Positions 30,820 through 41,242 of a stretch of 64,000 nt of DNA are shown piece after piece. The stretch spans positions 1,316,998 to 1,380,997 of the forward strand of contig NC_089756.1 of NCBI RefSeq assembly GCF_040412425.1. The letters are read 5' to 3'. Under the pieces are notes generated by a model. That model was not told the DNA's origin. It saw only the letters and a list, made by a program, of their open reading frames with translations, and did not search any database. The position numbers and the translations under genes are program-made. The stretch is from Macrobrachium rosenbergii. Taxonomy: Eukaryota > Arthropoda > Malacostraca > Decapoda > Palaemonidae. Numbering within the stretch: the stretch's first letter is position 1; the number at the start of each line of letters is the position of its first letter.

Positions 30820-33447
30820 TTACTCTTCATTGGTCCTCTTTATTTCTGTTATAATCTGCTCAACATTTGAAATTACCACACGTTTGACCAAAATTGCAAA
30901 CACTATTATTACAATAATGATTATGACCAAATTGAACAGAGACAGAATTGGTGAAACATTTTCTTTGTAATAGAAAAATTCATCTACTAAAGCCAACTCA
31001 TTTATTTGTTTTAACTCTAACTGAGACAGTTTAAATTCTTTAACTTCACTAGAGTAGTTCATGTAGGGCTTATTTTTATGGATTGTGATTTCTGTGAAGA
31101 CATGAGGTTCATAATATAATTTATTAGGAATAACTAACTTGCAAGTCTTATCAAAAGCATGGACATTATTGAAATTAATTTCAGTACTTACATTATGGCA
31201 ATTAATAGTTGCTGTTACTGAACTTAGTGAAAACACAAAAACTGACTGTTCTACTATAATGGAAACAAAATCATGTTTGGATAATTGTGTACACAGTACT
31301 GTCTCTTGATTCTTGTTTTCAATTATTTCTTGAACACAAGGATAGGCATTAGTAGTTTCATACAGGTTGTCAAGGTTGCAAATATACTCTTTATCTTTTA
31401 AAAGTATACAATCTCTTAATTGAGCATCAGTAATAAATGACATCATTAGTCCATGTTCTTCTAATGCAAAATTGATGTGGTTGACATTTGAGATAATTAC
31501 GTTTTCCTTTATCAACATGGGAAAAGGATGTATGGACATCAGTACATCTGCCTCTTTTTGATTAAAAGGTAGAATTAGAAGGATCTTATTCTTAACCTTG
31601 GTGGTTATCAAATTATAATAGACCATTATATCCTTTACCATAGGGGTATAATGTCCTTCTACCAAAAAATCACTAATTATGCCCTCTAATTCTCTTGGGT
31701 TTATTAATGTTGGACTTAATATTCCTTTATAGGCTAACAAAATGGCATTTAATAGATCTTTATGGTCTTGCAATACAATTCTAACATTGTTCATAAATGT
31801 ACTTAAATGTTGTTCATCTGTTATTATCTTAATCTCTTTGGTAATATTTGTGTTCAAGTCTGTTTTTATTACCTTTACATGATTGGTATGAACAATTCTT
31901 TCCTTTAGATCACTCTCACTTATGATCTTTAGCTTATTTAACTTCAACACTTCTAATACCCTGTAAGGACCTTGGAACTTTGCGGATACTTTTACATTAG
32001 GACCTTCTGGAACATGATTCTGAACATATACCTGAGCACCTACTACAATTTTTGGTTTAGCTGTATTTTTGTCATAGTACTTTGCTTGGACACTCTGAGC
32101 TTCCTTAAGTCTAGTCCTCGTTTGTTTGATCGTTTCATATGTACGTCTAGTTTTCCAGGCAATATAGTCATCGTAGTTATAAGTATGTCGGGGTGGTGTT
32201 GCATCATCTAGTAACGTATTTGGTAGTCTCTTCTCGTATCCGTATAACAAGTAGTGTGGTGATTCTCCCATTGTCTCATTTACAGTATTGTTTATAGTAA
32301 ACTGTACGTCTTCCAAAGCTAAATCCCAGTCTTCTGTATTAGGTTTAACTAAAGTTTTCAGGATATCCTTTATCTTACGATTCGTTCTTTCTACTGCTCC
32401 ATTTGAACTTGGTTTATATGCTGTGATTTGACATTTATTTATCTCATAAAATTCACATAATTTTCTTAAAAGTTCACTAGTAAATTCTGCTGCGTTATCA
32501 GAAAGAAGAACTTGGGGACATGAATGTCTCGTAATAATTCTAGATTTAAGAGCTTCTGCTACTGTAATTGCATCTCTATTTCTTACTGGTACAATCTCTA
32601 CATATCTTGTTAGATAGTCTAAAAAGACTAATATTTGTTTATTCCCCCTAACAGTTGTAGGAAATGGACCTAAAAAGTCCATAGATACGACCTGAAATGG
32701 ATTCAACTGTGATGGGTATTTTTCAAGTGGAGCTTTTGGATTTACGTTACCTTTATGTCGATTACAAACTACACAATTTTGTACAAAGTTCTTGGCATCC
32801 TCACTACAATGGGGCCAAAAATAGTTTCTGGTTAGGATTCTAGTTGTCTTTTTGATTCCTGGATGTCCTGCTAACTTGTATGAGTGTGTTAGTTCTAAAA
32901 CTTCTCTGATTAGTGTTTTCGGGATGTATAGTCGAGAATAACCATTCTTCTCTGTTGGTCTTTTATACAATAATCCATTGATTAAAACAAAATCAGGTTT
33001 TAAAGATTCATCTGTCATTAGTTGTCCTATTATATGCCTGATTTCTGTATCCATTCCTTGCTGTATTTGTACTCTTTCCAAATCTAAATCTACCACTTGA
33101 CAGCTAAAACAAAAAGTATTAGTGGTAATACATTTTTCTGTTTCTTCTTGGGCTCTGGATAATGCATCTGCTAGTGTATTAAATTTTTCTGGGATATATC
33201 TGAATTCTGGTGGAAGTTCTAACACACTAATGAACCATCTATTGAACTTCATGTTATTTGTAAAAGTTCTCTTCTTAAACAAATCACAAATTGGTTTGTG
33301 ATCAGTAAGTACATTGACTTTATGTCCTAAAATTATGTGTCTAAATTTCCTTAGACCCCAGTATAATGCTAAACATTCTCTTTCTATTGTGCTATAATTT
33401 TTCTCTGCAGCATTCAAAACTCTACTGGCATAATATACTGCTCTCAT
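30820..33447 (-). CDS. Gypsy-B RNase H-integrase fused in frame to an envelope remnant (875 codons)
   Basis: Residues 1-120 are the rest of RNase H (VNVLTDHKPICDLF, TLADALSRAQ). Integrase has its H/C zinc module at 188-228. The D-D-35-E triad is in SMDFLG (D257), LLSDNAAEF (D317) and NGAVERTNRK (E353), and a GPY-type module is at 491-501. From about 545 onward, with no stop or new start, the frame becomes envelope-like: LLAYKGILSPTLINPRELEG (571-590), a Cys-bearing ectodomain, and a transmembrane helix LFNLVIIIIVIIVFAIL (838-854) with a basic tail. Signal peptide, cleavage site and fusion-peptide region, seen in Gypsy-A, are absent. The likeliest cause is a deletion joining pol to the later half of env (inference). 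A membrane-anchored integrase product would be unusual. Confidence 0.85.
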   Translation of the reverse strand: MRAVYYASRVLNAAEKNYSTIERECLALYWGLRKFRHIILGHKVNVLTDHKPICDLFKKRTFTNNMKFNRWFISVLELPPEFRYIPEKFNTLADALSRAQEETEKCITTNTFCFSCQVVDLDLERVQIQQGMDTEIRHIIGQLMTDESLKPDFVLINGLLYKRPTEKNGYSRLYIPKTLIREVLELTHSYKLAGHPGIKKTTRILTRNYFWPHCSEDAKNFVQNCVVCNRHKGNVNPKAPLEKYPSQLNPFQVVSMDFLGPFPTTVRGNKQILVFLDYLTRYVEIVPVRNRDAITVAEALKSRIITRHSCPQVLLSDNAAEFTSELLRKLCEFYEINKCQITAYKPSSNGAVERTNRKIKDILKTLVKPNTEDWDLALEDVQFTINNTVNETMGESPHYLLYGYEKRLPNTLLDDATPPRHTYNYDDYIAWKTRRTYETIKQTRTRLKEAQSVQAKYYDKNTAKPKIVVGAQVYVQNHVPEGPNVKVSAKFQGPYRVLEVLKLNKLKIISESDLKERIVHTNHVKVIKTDLNTNITKEIKIITDEQHLSTFMNNVRIVLQDHKDLLNAILLAYKGILSPTLINPRELEGIISDFLVEGHYTPMVKDIMVYYNLITTKVKNKILLILPFNQKEADVLMSIHPFPMLIKENVIISNVNHINFALEEHGLMMSFITDAQLRDCILLKDKEYICNLDNLYETTNAYPCVQEIIENKNQETVLCTQLSKHDFVSIIVEQSVFVFSLSSVTATINCHNVSTEINFNNVHAFDKTCKLVIPNKLYYEPHVFTEITIHKNKPYMNYSSEVKEFKLSQLELKQINELALVDEFFYYKENVSPILSLFNLVIIIIVIIVFAILVKRVVISNVEQIITEIKRTNEE

Positions 33448-33775
33448 TCTTGTTTTGTCCTTTTGTAATAATACAGCCCCTAGCCCGGTACTTGATGCAT
33501 CACAGGCTAAGTAAAAGTCCTTCGAGAAATCTGGGTAGACTAGTTGCAGGATTCCTGGTCATTTTACTCTTTAGTGTTTGGAAAGCTGTCTCTTGTTCTT
33601 TATTCCATTCATATTTGACATCTTTCTTTGTTAATTCTGTTAATGGTTTGGCTATTGTAGCAAAGCCTTTAATGAAAGGTCTATAGTAGCCTACCATTCC
33701 TAGGAATCTTCTCAATGCTTTCAAATTGGTAGGAGCTGGATATTCAACTATTGCTTTTATCTTGCCTGCTTGCAT
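33448..33775 (-). pseudogene. pol: Gypsy-B connection domain and RNase H start
   Basis: Links RT and RNase H. AGKIKAIVEYPAPTNLKALR and FLGMVGYYRPFIKGFATIAK read in the phase starting at 33775. A one-base change near 33545 then moves the frame, and the RNase H start with its first catalytic Asp (DFYLACDASSTGLGAVLL) reads in the phase that continues into the 33447 frame. So two single-base lesions bracket this part. Confidence 0.75.
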
Positions 33776-35006
33776 TCAGACCATCTTCACTAATTACATG
33801 TCCTAAGTATTCCAAAGATTTCATTAAGAATTGACATTTCTTTAATTTGATTTTTAATCCTGCTCTTCTTAATCTTTCCAAGACTATTTCTAATGTTTTG
33901 AGGTGACTTTCTAAATCTTTGCTAAAAATGATAACATCATCTAAGTAAACTGCAACATTTTCTATATCCCCTAATATTTGAAGCATTAATCTAACAAACG
34001 TTAAAGGAGCCGAAGTGAGTCCAAATGGCATGACTTCAAATTGCAAGTGTTCCTTGTGTGTGCTGAAGGCTGTGAATGGTTTCGACTCTTCGTCTAAAGG
34101 TACTTGCCAGTATCCACTAAGTAAATCTAAAGATGAAAATATCCTTGCACCTCCTAACTGAGCTAACATATCTTGAATCACTGGCATTGGCATTCTATCG
34201 GGGATGGTGTTGGAATTTAACTTTCTATAGTCTATCACAAGTCTCCAATTTCCATCTTTCTTTGGAACAAGTAGTAATGGAGAATTATATGGAGATTTAG
34301 AAGGAATGACTGCCCCATCTTTCTTCATTTCTTCTATCAAATTATCAACTATGGGTCTTTGGCTTATTGGTAATCTGTAATTAGGAATAAAGAATGGTTT
34401 TGTTCCATCATCTAATACAATTTTATGCCTTAGGACATTTGTTCTACCTAATTTATCTCTTTCTATTGCTATTACATCTCTGTATTTTTCTAATACTTGA
34501 ATTAATCTATCTTTGTTTTCTGAAAAATCTGTTTTATTCACTTCTTTGCTTAATTCAGATGTTTGACCAGTTACAGAGAAAAATGCTTCTTCTTCTAATG
34601 TTAGTAATGGATTGTTAATAGGTATTCCTTTACAAAAGATAATGCCTGCATAAAGTGTTAGTTTGTTATCTGAGTAGTTCTGGACATAAACTTCACAAGT
34701 ATCACCCTTCATGTGGACTAAAGAATTATCCATTCTGACAAATTCTGGTAACTCTTCATTTAGTAAAAGAACATCTTTAACTCCTATCTCTTCTTTTCCC
34801 CTTAGATGTATTTTTGTTAAACACTTTGGATGCAAAATTACCTGTCTGTTTAGTATTAATTGTACTTTATTATCATCAGCAGTGCTTACACAACATACTT
34901 CCTCATCTTTTGTTTCTGCAAAGTAACAATGTTCTGCATCTATACTAGTTTCTTCAGTTACTGCTATTATATCATTTATATCTACTTTATTTATTTTGTT
35001 TAACAA
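33744..35006 (-). CDS. pol: Gypsy-B reverse transcriptase
   Basis: A 420-codon open frame. The first 200 residues are the acidic linker between protease and RT. RT motifs are then complete: PLLLVPKKDGNWRLVIDYRK, FSSLDLLSGYWQVPLDEESK (first Asp), EVMPFGLTSAPLTFVRLM, the catalytic box VAVYLDDVIIFSKDLESHL, and the thumb start LEYLGHVISEDGL. It makes DNA from the element RNA. Unlike Gypsy-A and Gypsy-C, the segment before YLDD is intact. The last residues (after GLNA) are out of phase: the true frame continues at 33775 with the connection domain. Confidence 0.85.
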   Translation of the reverse strand: MLNKINKVDINDIIAVTEETSIDAEHCYFAETKDEEVCCVSTADDNKVQLILNRQVILHPKCLTKIHLRGKEEIGVKDVLLLNEELPEFVRMDNSLVHMKGDTCEVYVQNYSDNKLTLYAGIIFCKGIPINNPLLTLEEEAFFSVTGQTSELSKEVNKTDFSENKDRLIQVLEKYRDVIAIERDKLGRTNVLRHKIVLDDGTKPFFIPNYRLPISQRPIVDNLIEEMKKDGAVIPSKSPYNSPLLLVPKKDGNWRLVIDYRKLNSNTIPDRMPMPVIQDMLAQLGGARIFSSLDLLSGYWQVPLDEESKPFTAFSTHKEHLQFEVMPFGLTSAPLTFVRLMLQILGDIENVAVYLDDVIIFSKDLESHLKTLEIVLERLRRAGLKIKLKKCQFLMKSLEYLGHVISEDGLNASRQDKSNS

Positions 35007-35198
35007 CAGTACCTCATTTACTAATTTCCTTCATTATCATAGCTGATTACTACATTGCTATAATGTTCTGTATTTATCTCTGCATAATTATCCTCATAAA
35101 TGTCTTGTTCCTTGTCATATTCAGAACACTGGAGATCACCTTTATTTATTTCTGGGTCACTTCTTTTGTTGGAGGGTATAATTTCTGGATGTGCACAT

Positions 35199-35789
35199 CT
35201 AACTTTCTAGTCTGTAATTGTGAAATTCCTCCTTTCCGTTACCATTCATTTTAATTTGATTGTTCTCTTGATGATAGGTTATTTTCTGTATGTCTTTGTC
35301 GCTTGTTGAAGTCGTCTCAGACAAATTGATCTGATTTGGGTGAAACTTTTCTTCTTCAAGCGTAAAGCATACGCTCTTTTTATTATCTTGTGTAAGGTTA
35401 ATTCTTCCTTCTCGGCAGTTCAGTATAATTCCACATTTCTTCATTAATTTATATGAGAACAACACCTGTGCGGGAAAGAACCTGTCTTCTAGAACTATAA
35501 AACTTTCAACAGTTTTATGTGACGAAAGATCTATTTTTAAGTTCACATTGCCTAAACTTTTTATCTGTTTACCCGCTACTCCTTTTATTATCTTGCTTTG
35601 ACCCTGAATTAGCGTTTCTTTAACGCCTAAGTAACTTGTTAATGTGTGTTTATCTATTATGCTTACAGTACTACCTGAATCCATAAGGACAGTACATAAT
35701 TTATTCTGTATTGGAATTTTAATGATAGGTAAATCCTTTCTGATTATTTCTTCTTCATCCATGGAAAATACAACTTCTTTACTCTGCAA
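35199..35789 (-). CDS. pol: Gypsy-B aspartic protease
   Basis: Retropepsin with the active-site DSG in TVLMDSGSTVSIIDKHTLTS (about residues 34-53). A beta-rich domain follows, including VAGKQIKSLGNVNLKID and VLEDRFFPAQVLFSYKLMKK, and then a Ser/Asn/Lys-rich linker. It would mature Gag-Pol as a dimer. The frame extends upstream of the first Met to near the gag end. It closes at 35199. The RT frame starts in a different phase about 190 bp later, so another lesion or recoding lies between. Confidence 0.75.
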   Translation of the reverse strand: MQSKEVVFSMDEEEIIRKDLPIIKIPIQNKLCTVLMDSGSTVSIIDKHTLTSYLGVKETLIQGQSKIIKGVAGKQIKSLGNVNLKIDLSSHKTVESFIVLEDRFFPAQVLFSYKLMKKCGIILNCREGRINLTQDNKKSVCFTLEEEKFHPNQINLSETTSTSDKDIQKITYHQENNQIKMNGNGKEEFHNYRLES

Positions 35790-35882
35790 TATGGATAGTG
35801 CGGATGAACCTTCACTTCTCCTATTTGCTAATTTATCTTCTTGAAGGGACTTTCTTGTGGTATTCTGTGTAGGGATAAATTG

Positions 35883-37251
35883 TCATTGATTTGAAGACTT
35901 ATTTGATGTTGAGCGGTTACTACTTAATTCAACTATTTCTTTATTTCCTTCTTGTGTTTTAAACCAGCAATTCTTTGTTAAATGTCCTATTTTCTTACAA
36001 ACCGTGCAGATTCTAGGTTTTCTACACTCATTTGTAAAATGATTTGTATACCCGCAGTTTTCGCAGGCTGTCTTGGGTCTCGCCCCTTGAGCGGAATAGT
36101 TCACTTGGGTTGAAGTGTTTGTGTTTGAGTTGTGACCATATCTATAAGGTTTGTGTGGTCCACTCTTTGCTAGATTGTTTCTTCCCTTTGATCTGGATTC
36201 CATTTTCTTTTAGTATTTTGGGCATATTTCCCTTGGAAGGTATTTGGTCTATTTCCTGCTTGTCTGGAATTATCATAGAATTTATTATTCAGTTTAAAAT
36301 TAGGATTATTATTTCTGACTTTCCTTTCATTTTGTGCTTCTGTTGTTCCCATGAATTCCTTGGATAGATTTATCTCTTTCCTTTGGATTTCTTCTCTCAT
36401 TGTCTTCAATGTTTGAAGGCTTGTTTTTCTGGGATCAAGTTTTATTTTTCTGAAAGCTTTCTTTTCCTCTTCTCCAAGAATATTATATATGGTTCCAAAT
36501 GACACGTAATTTAATACATGCCGTAGCTCAACTAATTTCTGGGCACTAGCCCCAAACTGATCCTTGTCTCCTATAGTAATACCTGTCTTCTCTAAATCTT
36601 CGCTTATTTTCTCTATTGCATTCTCCACGCTTGCGTACAAATTAGCAATTGTTTTATATTGTGGGTTAAGAAATCTAGTTAGGTTATATAAACCGTCAGT
36701 CTGATTTACTGGTTCCCAGAGTGATAAACAAATTTCTTTAAATTCTACATAGTTATTAAGTTTGCTAAAACTTGTGGAATTCAAAGTTTTATGTGCGTCT
36801 CCATGTTCTGAGCTGACGAGCAACAAGGCTTCATTTATCTTAGCTCTTTCATCTGTTATTCCCCTGAAATTATACGACTATCTGCATCTGCTAGCCATTG
36901 ATTTACAGTATAGGCTTCGAGTCTGCTTTTGTCAGGATTGGAATCATCCACCTGTCCACAGAAGCGTGTGGCGGTTGTTATGACGGCCGCCTGGTTCATA
37001 TTAAAAAATTGTAATGTGCGAGTATTATTAGTATTATTAGTATTGTTACTATTATTATTATTGTTAGTAGTATTAGAATGATTAACACTATTTTGGTTCT
37101 GGTTATTTGTGTTATTATTGTTAGTATTTCCTTGCACTACAGCGGAGTGGGAATTTAGTCTTGAAATTCGACTTCGTCTAATTGTCGACGGTCTTAAATC
37201 GTAATGTGAATGTCTAACAGTGTTCAGTAGTTCATCAAATACTCGTTGCAT
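35883..37251 (-). pseudogene. gag: Gypsy-B gag, in three phases
   Basis: ATG at 37251 (MQRVFDELLNTVRHSHYDLR). A long Asn/Thr-rich low-complexity stretch from AAC/ACT repeats follows, then a capsid-like region starting QFFNMNQAAVITTATRFCGQ. The phase changes near 36860 and the capsid continues to 36170 (YVEFKEICLSLWEPVNQTDG, ISEDLEKTGITIGDKDQFGA). A second change near 36190 leads to the nucleocapsid with two CX2CX4HX4C knuckles, CENCGYTNHFTNEC and CTVCKKIGHLTKNC. Gag would coat and package element RNA. Two single-base phase changes are odd in an element with nearly identical LTRs and could be assembly errors. The frame ends at 35883 and pol continues in another phase. Confidence 0.8.
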
Positions 37252-38180
37252 GTCCACACACACAAAAAATTTTTCACTCAGAGTACATCAATCAAAAAAA
37301 AAATTTTTCGTTATATTGTACCAAGATTAAAAACAATTTGTCAAATTGTCACACAAAAAAAAATTAAATTCTCTATTGAGTTCAAGTGCACAATTAAAAC
37401 CTTTTTCAATACTCAAAATAAATTCTTATATGAAATTGGGCATCATATCATTAAAATTCATTATAATAAGTACACAAAATTACATATATAACTTCTCAAA
37501 TAATCATCACCAACCGAGTGAAAAAATGGCTAATTCCCTATCTAAATTATTTACTAAATAATTAATTTATCATAGAGAGAGTAATGCTGGTATTTATGCA
37601 AAAAGAATTTTATTCACTAGAGAGAGTTTTCTTAATTTTCAATCTTATAGCAAGATGCAAAAAAAAAAAAAATATATCTTCACTTATTTATTAAGAGAGA
37701 GAGTGGACAGTAAATTCCTTACTGTGTTGTGTTGTTGATATCGTGATATCGCTAAATGTTGTTCATTCGGCGGTGAATGTTTCGCTGTGGGATCACTACG
37801 TCTGCGTTGTTTTTCCGCTGTGGTTTTCCGCTTTCGGAATCTTGTTGAAAGTTTGTACGTTGTTTTTCTTCAATCACTCGATGCAATGTCGCTAACACTG
37901 GGCTTATTATCGCTGTCGGCGTCTTGCTCAATTTGTTGACGGTAACAGTTCAAAATGTTTTTGGCTTCGGGACGCACTAAACTGTTTTATTCACACTCGA
38001 CGTTCTTGTTGTAAGCTGCTATTCGCTGGAGTATTTTTATTTCTTCTGATATATTTTGTTCGTCGTCGTAAAAAAATCTAAGTTCGTTTTGTAGAATTTC
38101 GTTTCACTGTAACTTAAATAATTGCACTGATAATTTCATTAATGTTCGTTTGTTTCGTCTCGCCTTCTGGATCCACTTTA
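37252..38180 (-). other. Gypsy-B leader
   Basis: About 930 bp of AT-rich untranslated leader between primer-binding site and gag. No frame is supported. Runs such as GAGAGAG and A-rich stretches occur. Confidence 0.6.
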
Positions 38181-38190
38181 GCTGCCACCA
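38181..38190 (-). promoter_or_regulatory. Gypsy-B primer-binding site (tRNA-Leu)
   Basis: On the minus strand TGGTGGCAGC starts two bases inside the 5' LTR, complementary to the terminal ten bases of tRNA-Leu (GCTGCCACCA). The match stops after ten bases. It is the same primer type as Gypsy-A. Confidence 0.7.
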
Positions 38191-38192
38191 TT

Positions 38193-39074
38193 TGTAAGGC
38201 TTTTATCGTTCCTTCGTTATATGTTTGCATAGATTTTAGTCTTTCTCTTCTTACCTTGGTTTCTTTCGAGGTGTCCTTCAGATCGCTTCGCGGATGATGT
38301 GCTATCTTTGTATATTTATTCCTTTTAAATATTGATATCTCTCAGAAAGGCGTATAGAGACGAGATCGGTAATTTCTTCACTTTAATTAGTACTTAATAT
38401 TATAAAGATCAGTACAAAATTAACAAGTTACAATGATAGAAACGAATCACTCTTGAATCAGTCTATATGGGGAACACGGAAGCGATTGGGAGAAGTACTC
38501 TCCCTTGAAGGACACAGTTCTGACTCTGGTCTCCTCGTCGGTCTCTCACTCGTTGAACCCTCAGGAAACTTGCTATCTGTAAATCTCCACCTCCTTCTAG
38601 CCTTATTGGAAGGATTAATCAGCAAGGCCTCCCCTTCAAGTAGCTGATTGGAAGGACTGTAGTGGGTGTGATTCAAATCTCTCCTTAGAGGACTTGATAG
38701 GAGGTGATCTTAGGAGGGTGTGGGAAAGACCCCTCCCACACATAATTGATTGGAGGTTGAAGAAGTATATCACTTGGGTCAACCCCCAAATTCCTGGAAC
38801 TTCCACGAAAACACCTTCCGGAGAAGGCGGGGCTATAGAATCAGCTGTTGTAAGCATTTAGACTGTGCTGACTCATGTTTTGCTTGGCTTCAATCGTGAG
38901 GCCATTATTTCCCATTTTTACGACTGTTTTTATGGCTTAAACACGATATACTGCAATGTAAACATCTCGCGTATTGATAACATGACACAACAGCATTTGG
39001 CCGTTATCACTGTGTTCTTTGCCTCTCTCTTTACTCTTATTTCTCTCTCCTTCTCTCTCCTAACTTTTTCTCTT

Positions 39075-39124
<50 letters not shown>

Positions 39125-39158
39125 CTATTTAATTTCCCTATCTATTCTACACCACAAC
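38193..39158 (-). repeat. Gypsy-B 5' LTR (966 bp)
   Basis: The partner LTR, carrying the element promoter by position. It has a CT microsatellite at about 39073-39121. CGAG follows at 39159-39162. Small frames seen inside both LTRs are similar only because the LTRs are. Confidence 0.95.
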
Positions 39159-39162
39159 ACGA

Positions 39163-41066
39163 GTCAATCCAGCTTCTCAGCTTCAAAGAGCCAGGCTGGC
39201 CACACGAAAGTGGCCGGGTACTGGGCGGAGTCAAATATGTGGCTGGCCGGCAAGAACTTGCGCTGTCCTCTAGACGGGTCCTAGTCGTCTTCGAGGCCGA
39301 AACCTCGCAAGAAGACTGAGCAGGGATCCTCTTCTCTGTCTCACAAGGTGTCCAGACTCAAGAAAGCACCTTCCCGGGAACCTTGCTTGGTACTCGTGGA
39401 AGTGGCAGCAGGAAGAGCCGAGACACCTGCTTTTCCGGGCTCTTTCTCTCGTCCTGTGCCCATGTTGGTAAAGAGAGAGGTCTCTCCGGTACCAGTTCAG
39501 GGTACCTGGGTCTCCTTAGAGACCCAGGTACTCGATGCAGCTCATGAACGAGTGTCCAACACAGTGCCAGCCTTAGAAGCAGACTTCCTCGGCACCGCAA
39601 TGAGAGTGCAAACCGAGGTCTGCACGGCCTCGGCTTCTGAGACGACTGACCCAGGGGTCAACAAATCGGTTCCCTGGCCTACGGGCCAGGATTAGCTGAC
39701 AAGAGATCCCACTGTCTTCCCTGTGGAAGGAGGCAGTCCCTTACAAGTATCAGGGCCAGACTTGTTTTGGGGGAGAAGAGACAGCCTTCTTCTTCTTCAG
39801 CTGGCGAGCCTCAGAAGAAGAAGAAGAAGAGGTAGCAGACGATGAAGACGACAACACCTTCTGAGACCTCTTCTTTGACTTCTTTGTCATGTTCTTCAGG
39901 ATGGCAGTCAGGTCCCCCATCCAGGAGGGAGCAGCAGAAGATGCAGGAGCAGCCAGGGGGGCCAGGGAAGCAGGAGCAACCTGGACAGCGGAGACATCAG
40001 CGATCAGGCTAACAACAACCGGGGCAAGTGGAGCAGTGCAAGAGCCAGGTAAGCCAGGAGGCGAGACATGGGTAGTCGGCCTGGGTGGGGCAGGAACAGG
40101 AGACATCAGCGATCAGGCTAACAACAACCGGGGCAAGTGGAGCAGTGCGAGAGCCAGGTAAGCCAGGAGCCGAAACATGGGTAGTCAGCCTGGGTGGGGC
40201 AGGAACAGGAGCCAGGAAAGCCAGGAGCTGGGACCAGAGTGGGGAACGAGCGTAGGTCGGCAACAGCAGGAGCAGGCACCATGATGATGTAACCATACTG
40301 GAGGGGCCAGGAAGCCAGGTGGCAGCGGCACGGCATGGAGAGAGGCAGGTGTGGCTGATACCTGGGTACCCAAGTGCGAGGCAGCAGTCAATTGTAACTT
40401 GGCAAAAGACTTCATGGTGACTGTTGATGTGGTGGAAGTGGCCGCTGCGTGGGTAGTCACAGGAGCACCAGATAGGTGGGAGATCAGGCCCTCCAACGAC
40501 AGAACGCCAGGTAGACCCAGGTGAAGCCAGGTAGAGGTGAGGTCTGCAACCTGCTCTCAGAGAGAAGTCTCTACCGCCAAACCTGAAGGCAAAGTCGGGT
40601 CAAAGGAGGAAGCCTCTGCTCGCTCCGGGGAAAAAAATTCCCCCCCGGGAGCGAGGAGAGACCCCTCCAGAGGATGTCAGGCAGCAAGAAGGGGATGCTT
40701 GCCGGGAGGGAGAAACGATCCCAACGGGTCAGCCACCAAGGGAGTCATTGGGGGTGTATAACCCTCAGATGACGTCTTGGCGGGCTTCCTTCGGTACTGT
40801 CTCCTCCCCTCAAACTTCACCCATTGCTCAGCAGACCAGGAGCAACACTCCAAACAAGGTGAATTATGAGAATACACACATCCCCTGCAAGAGGAGCAAA
40901 GGGCGTGGGAGTCCATATCATCATGCAAATGGAAGCCATTGCACTTCTTACCCCCTACCCCAGGGCACAAATGCTTGGGGAAGGAGGGCTTACCAGGTTT
41001 ATCCACATTCATTATGCAAAAAACAAGAAATACCCCACTAGGAAAACAGCTCAGGGCAGAGAGCAA
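39163..41066 (-). pseudogene. DIRS-C gag, N-terminal half
   Basis: Starts near 41009 with MNVDKPGKPSFPKHLCPGVG. The Cys/His cluster follows: CPGVGGKKC, a short His pair, DSHALCSSCRGC, then SPCLECCSWSAEQW, with spacing like the DIRS-B and DIRS-D clusters. It is probably zinc-binding and may contact element nucleic acid (inference). A basic RRQYRRK comes next. From 40500 to 39750 the protein is low-complexity Pro/Ala/Ser (APAPPRPTTH words), with a 109-bp duplication that shifts the frame, then an acidic/Ser run (SSSSATSSSSSSEARQLKKK). The end is interrupted by Gypsy-B at 39158. Plus-strand frames here are only shadows. Confidence 0.65.
39993..40210. repeat. 109-bp tandem duplication inside DIRS-C gag
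   Basis: GACATCAGCGATCAGGCTAA begins at 39993 and again at 40102, and the two 109-bp units are nearly identical. As 109 is not a multiple of three, the duplication shifts the gag frame. Confidence 0.9.
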
Positions 41067-41076
41067 GAAACACTTG

Positions 41077-41242
41077 TGCAGCGCACGACGGCCAAAAGCA
41101 AATTGGAATGTTTACATCCGGGCAGGTGGTACCCCCGCCTCCCAGACGGTAGTTAACTGCCTAACCACCTTGTTCGAAAGTTCAACGGTCATTTCCAGCT
41201 TCATTGAAAGTAATTCCTAATGTACAGGACCGACAGTTTGTA
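41077..41242 (-). repeat. DIRS-C inverted terminal repeat, right copy
   Basis: The inverted partner of 26329-26496, on the gag side. The copies differ by scattered substitutions (for example ACCGTCTGT against ACCACCTGC), so the element is not very recent. Confidence 0.85.

Larger units (their letters stand above)
29454..39158 (-). mobile_element. Gypsy-B: young LTR retrotransposon nested in DIRS-C
   Basis: A minus-strand Ty3/Gypsy element with LTRs at 38193-39158 (5') and 29454-30413 (3'). CGAG flanks it at 29450-29453 and 39159-39162. The order is primer-binding site, leader, gag, protease, RT, RNase H, integrase and an envelope remnant. By eye the LTRs differ at about half a dozen bases outside their CT microsatellite, roughly 99% identity, so insertion was recent compared with the other elements. 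Yet gag has two single-base frame changes and pol two more. This could be early decay or sequencing error in homopolymers. RT catalytic YLDD and the integrase triad are intact. The PPT before the 3' LTR is not obvious. Confidence 0.92.
26329..41242 (-). mobile_element. DIRS-C: RT-less DIRS element carrying a nested Gypsy element
   Basis: Bounded by inverted repeats of about 165 bp (26329-26496 and 41077-41242) that match base for base over long stretches. On the minus strand it reads gag N-terminal half (41066-39163), nested Gypsy-B (29454-39158), gag C-terminal half (29449-28250), then a methyltransferase-like end and tyrosine recombinase (about 28250-27041). RT and RNase H, which should lie between gag and recombinase, are missing without trace. 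Subtracting Gypsy-B leaves about 5.2 kb. With ends and recombinase module present but no polymerase, it is a deletion derivative that could have moved only with help from a complete relative. Frameshifts now break gag and recombinase. Confidence 0.8.

Noticed and set aside
39348..39695. 115-codon plus-strand frame
   Set aside because: Antisense to the DIRS-C gag region; shadow of GC-rich coding sequence.
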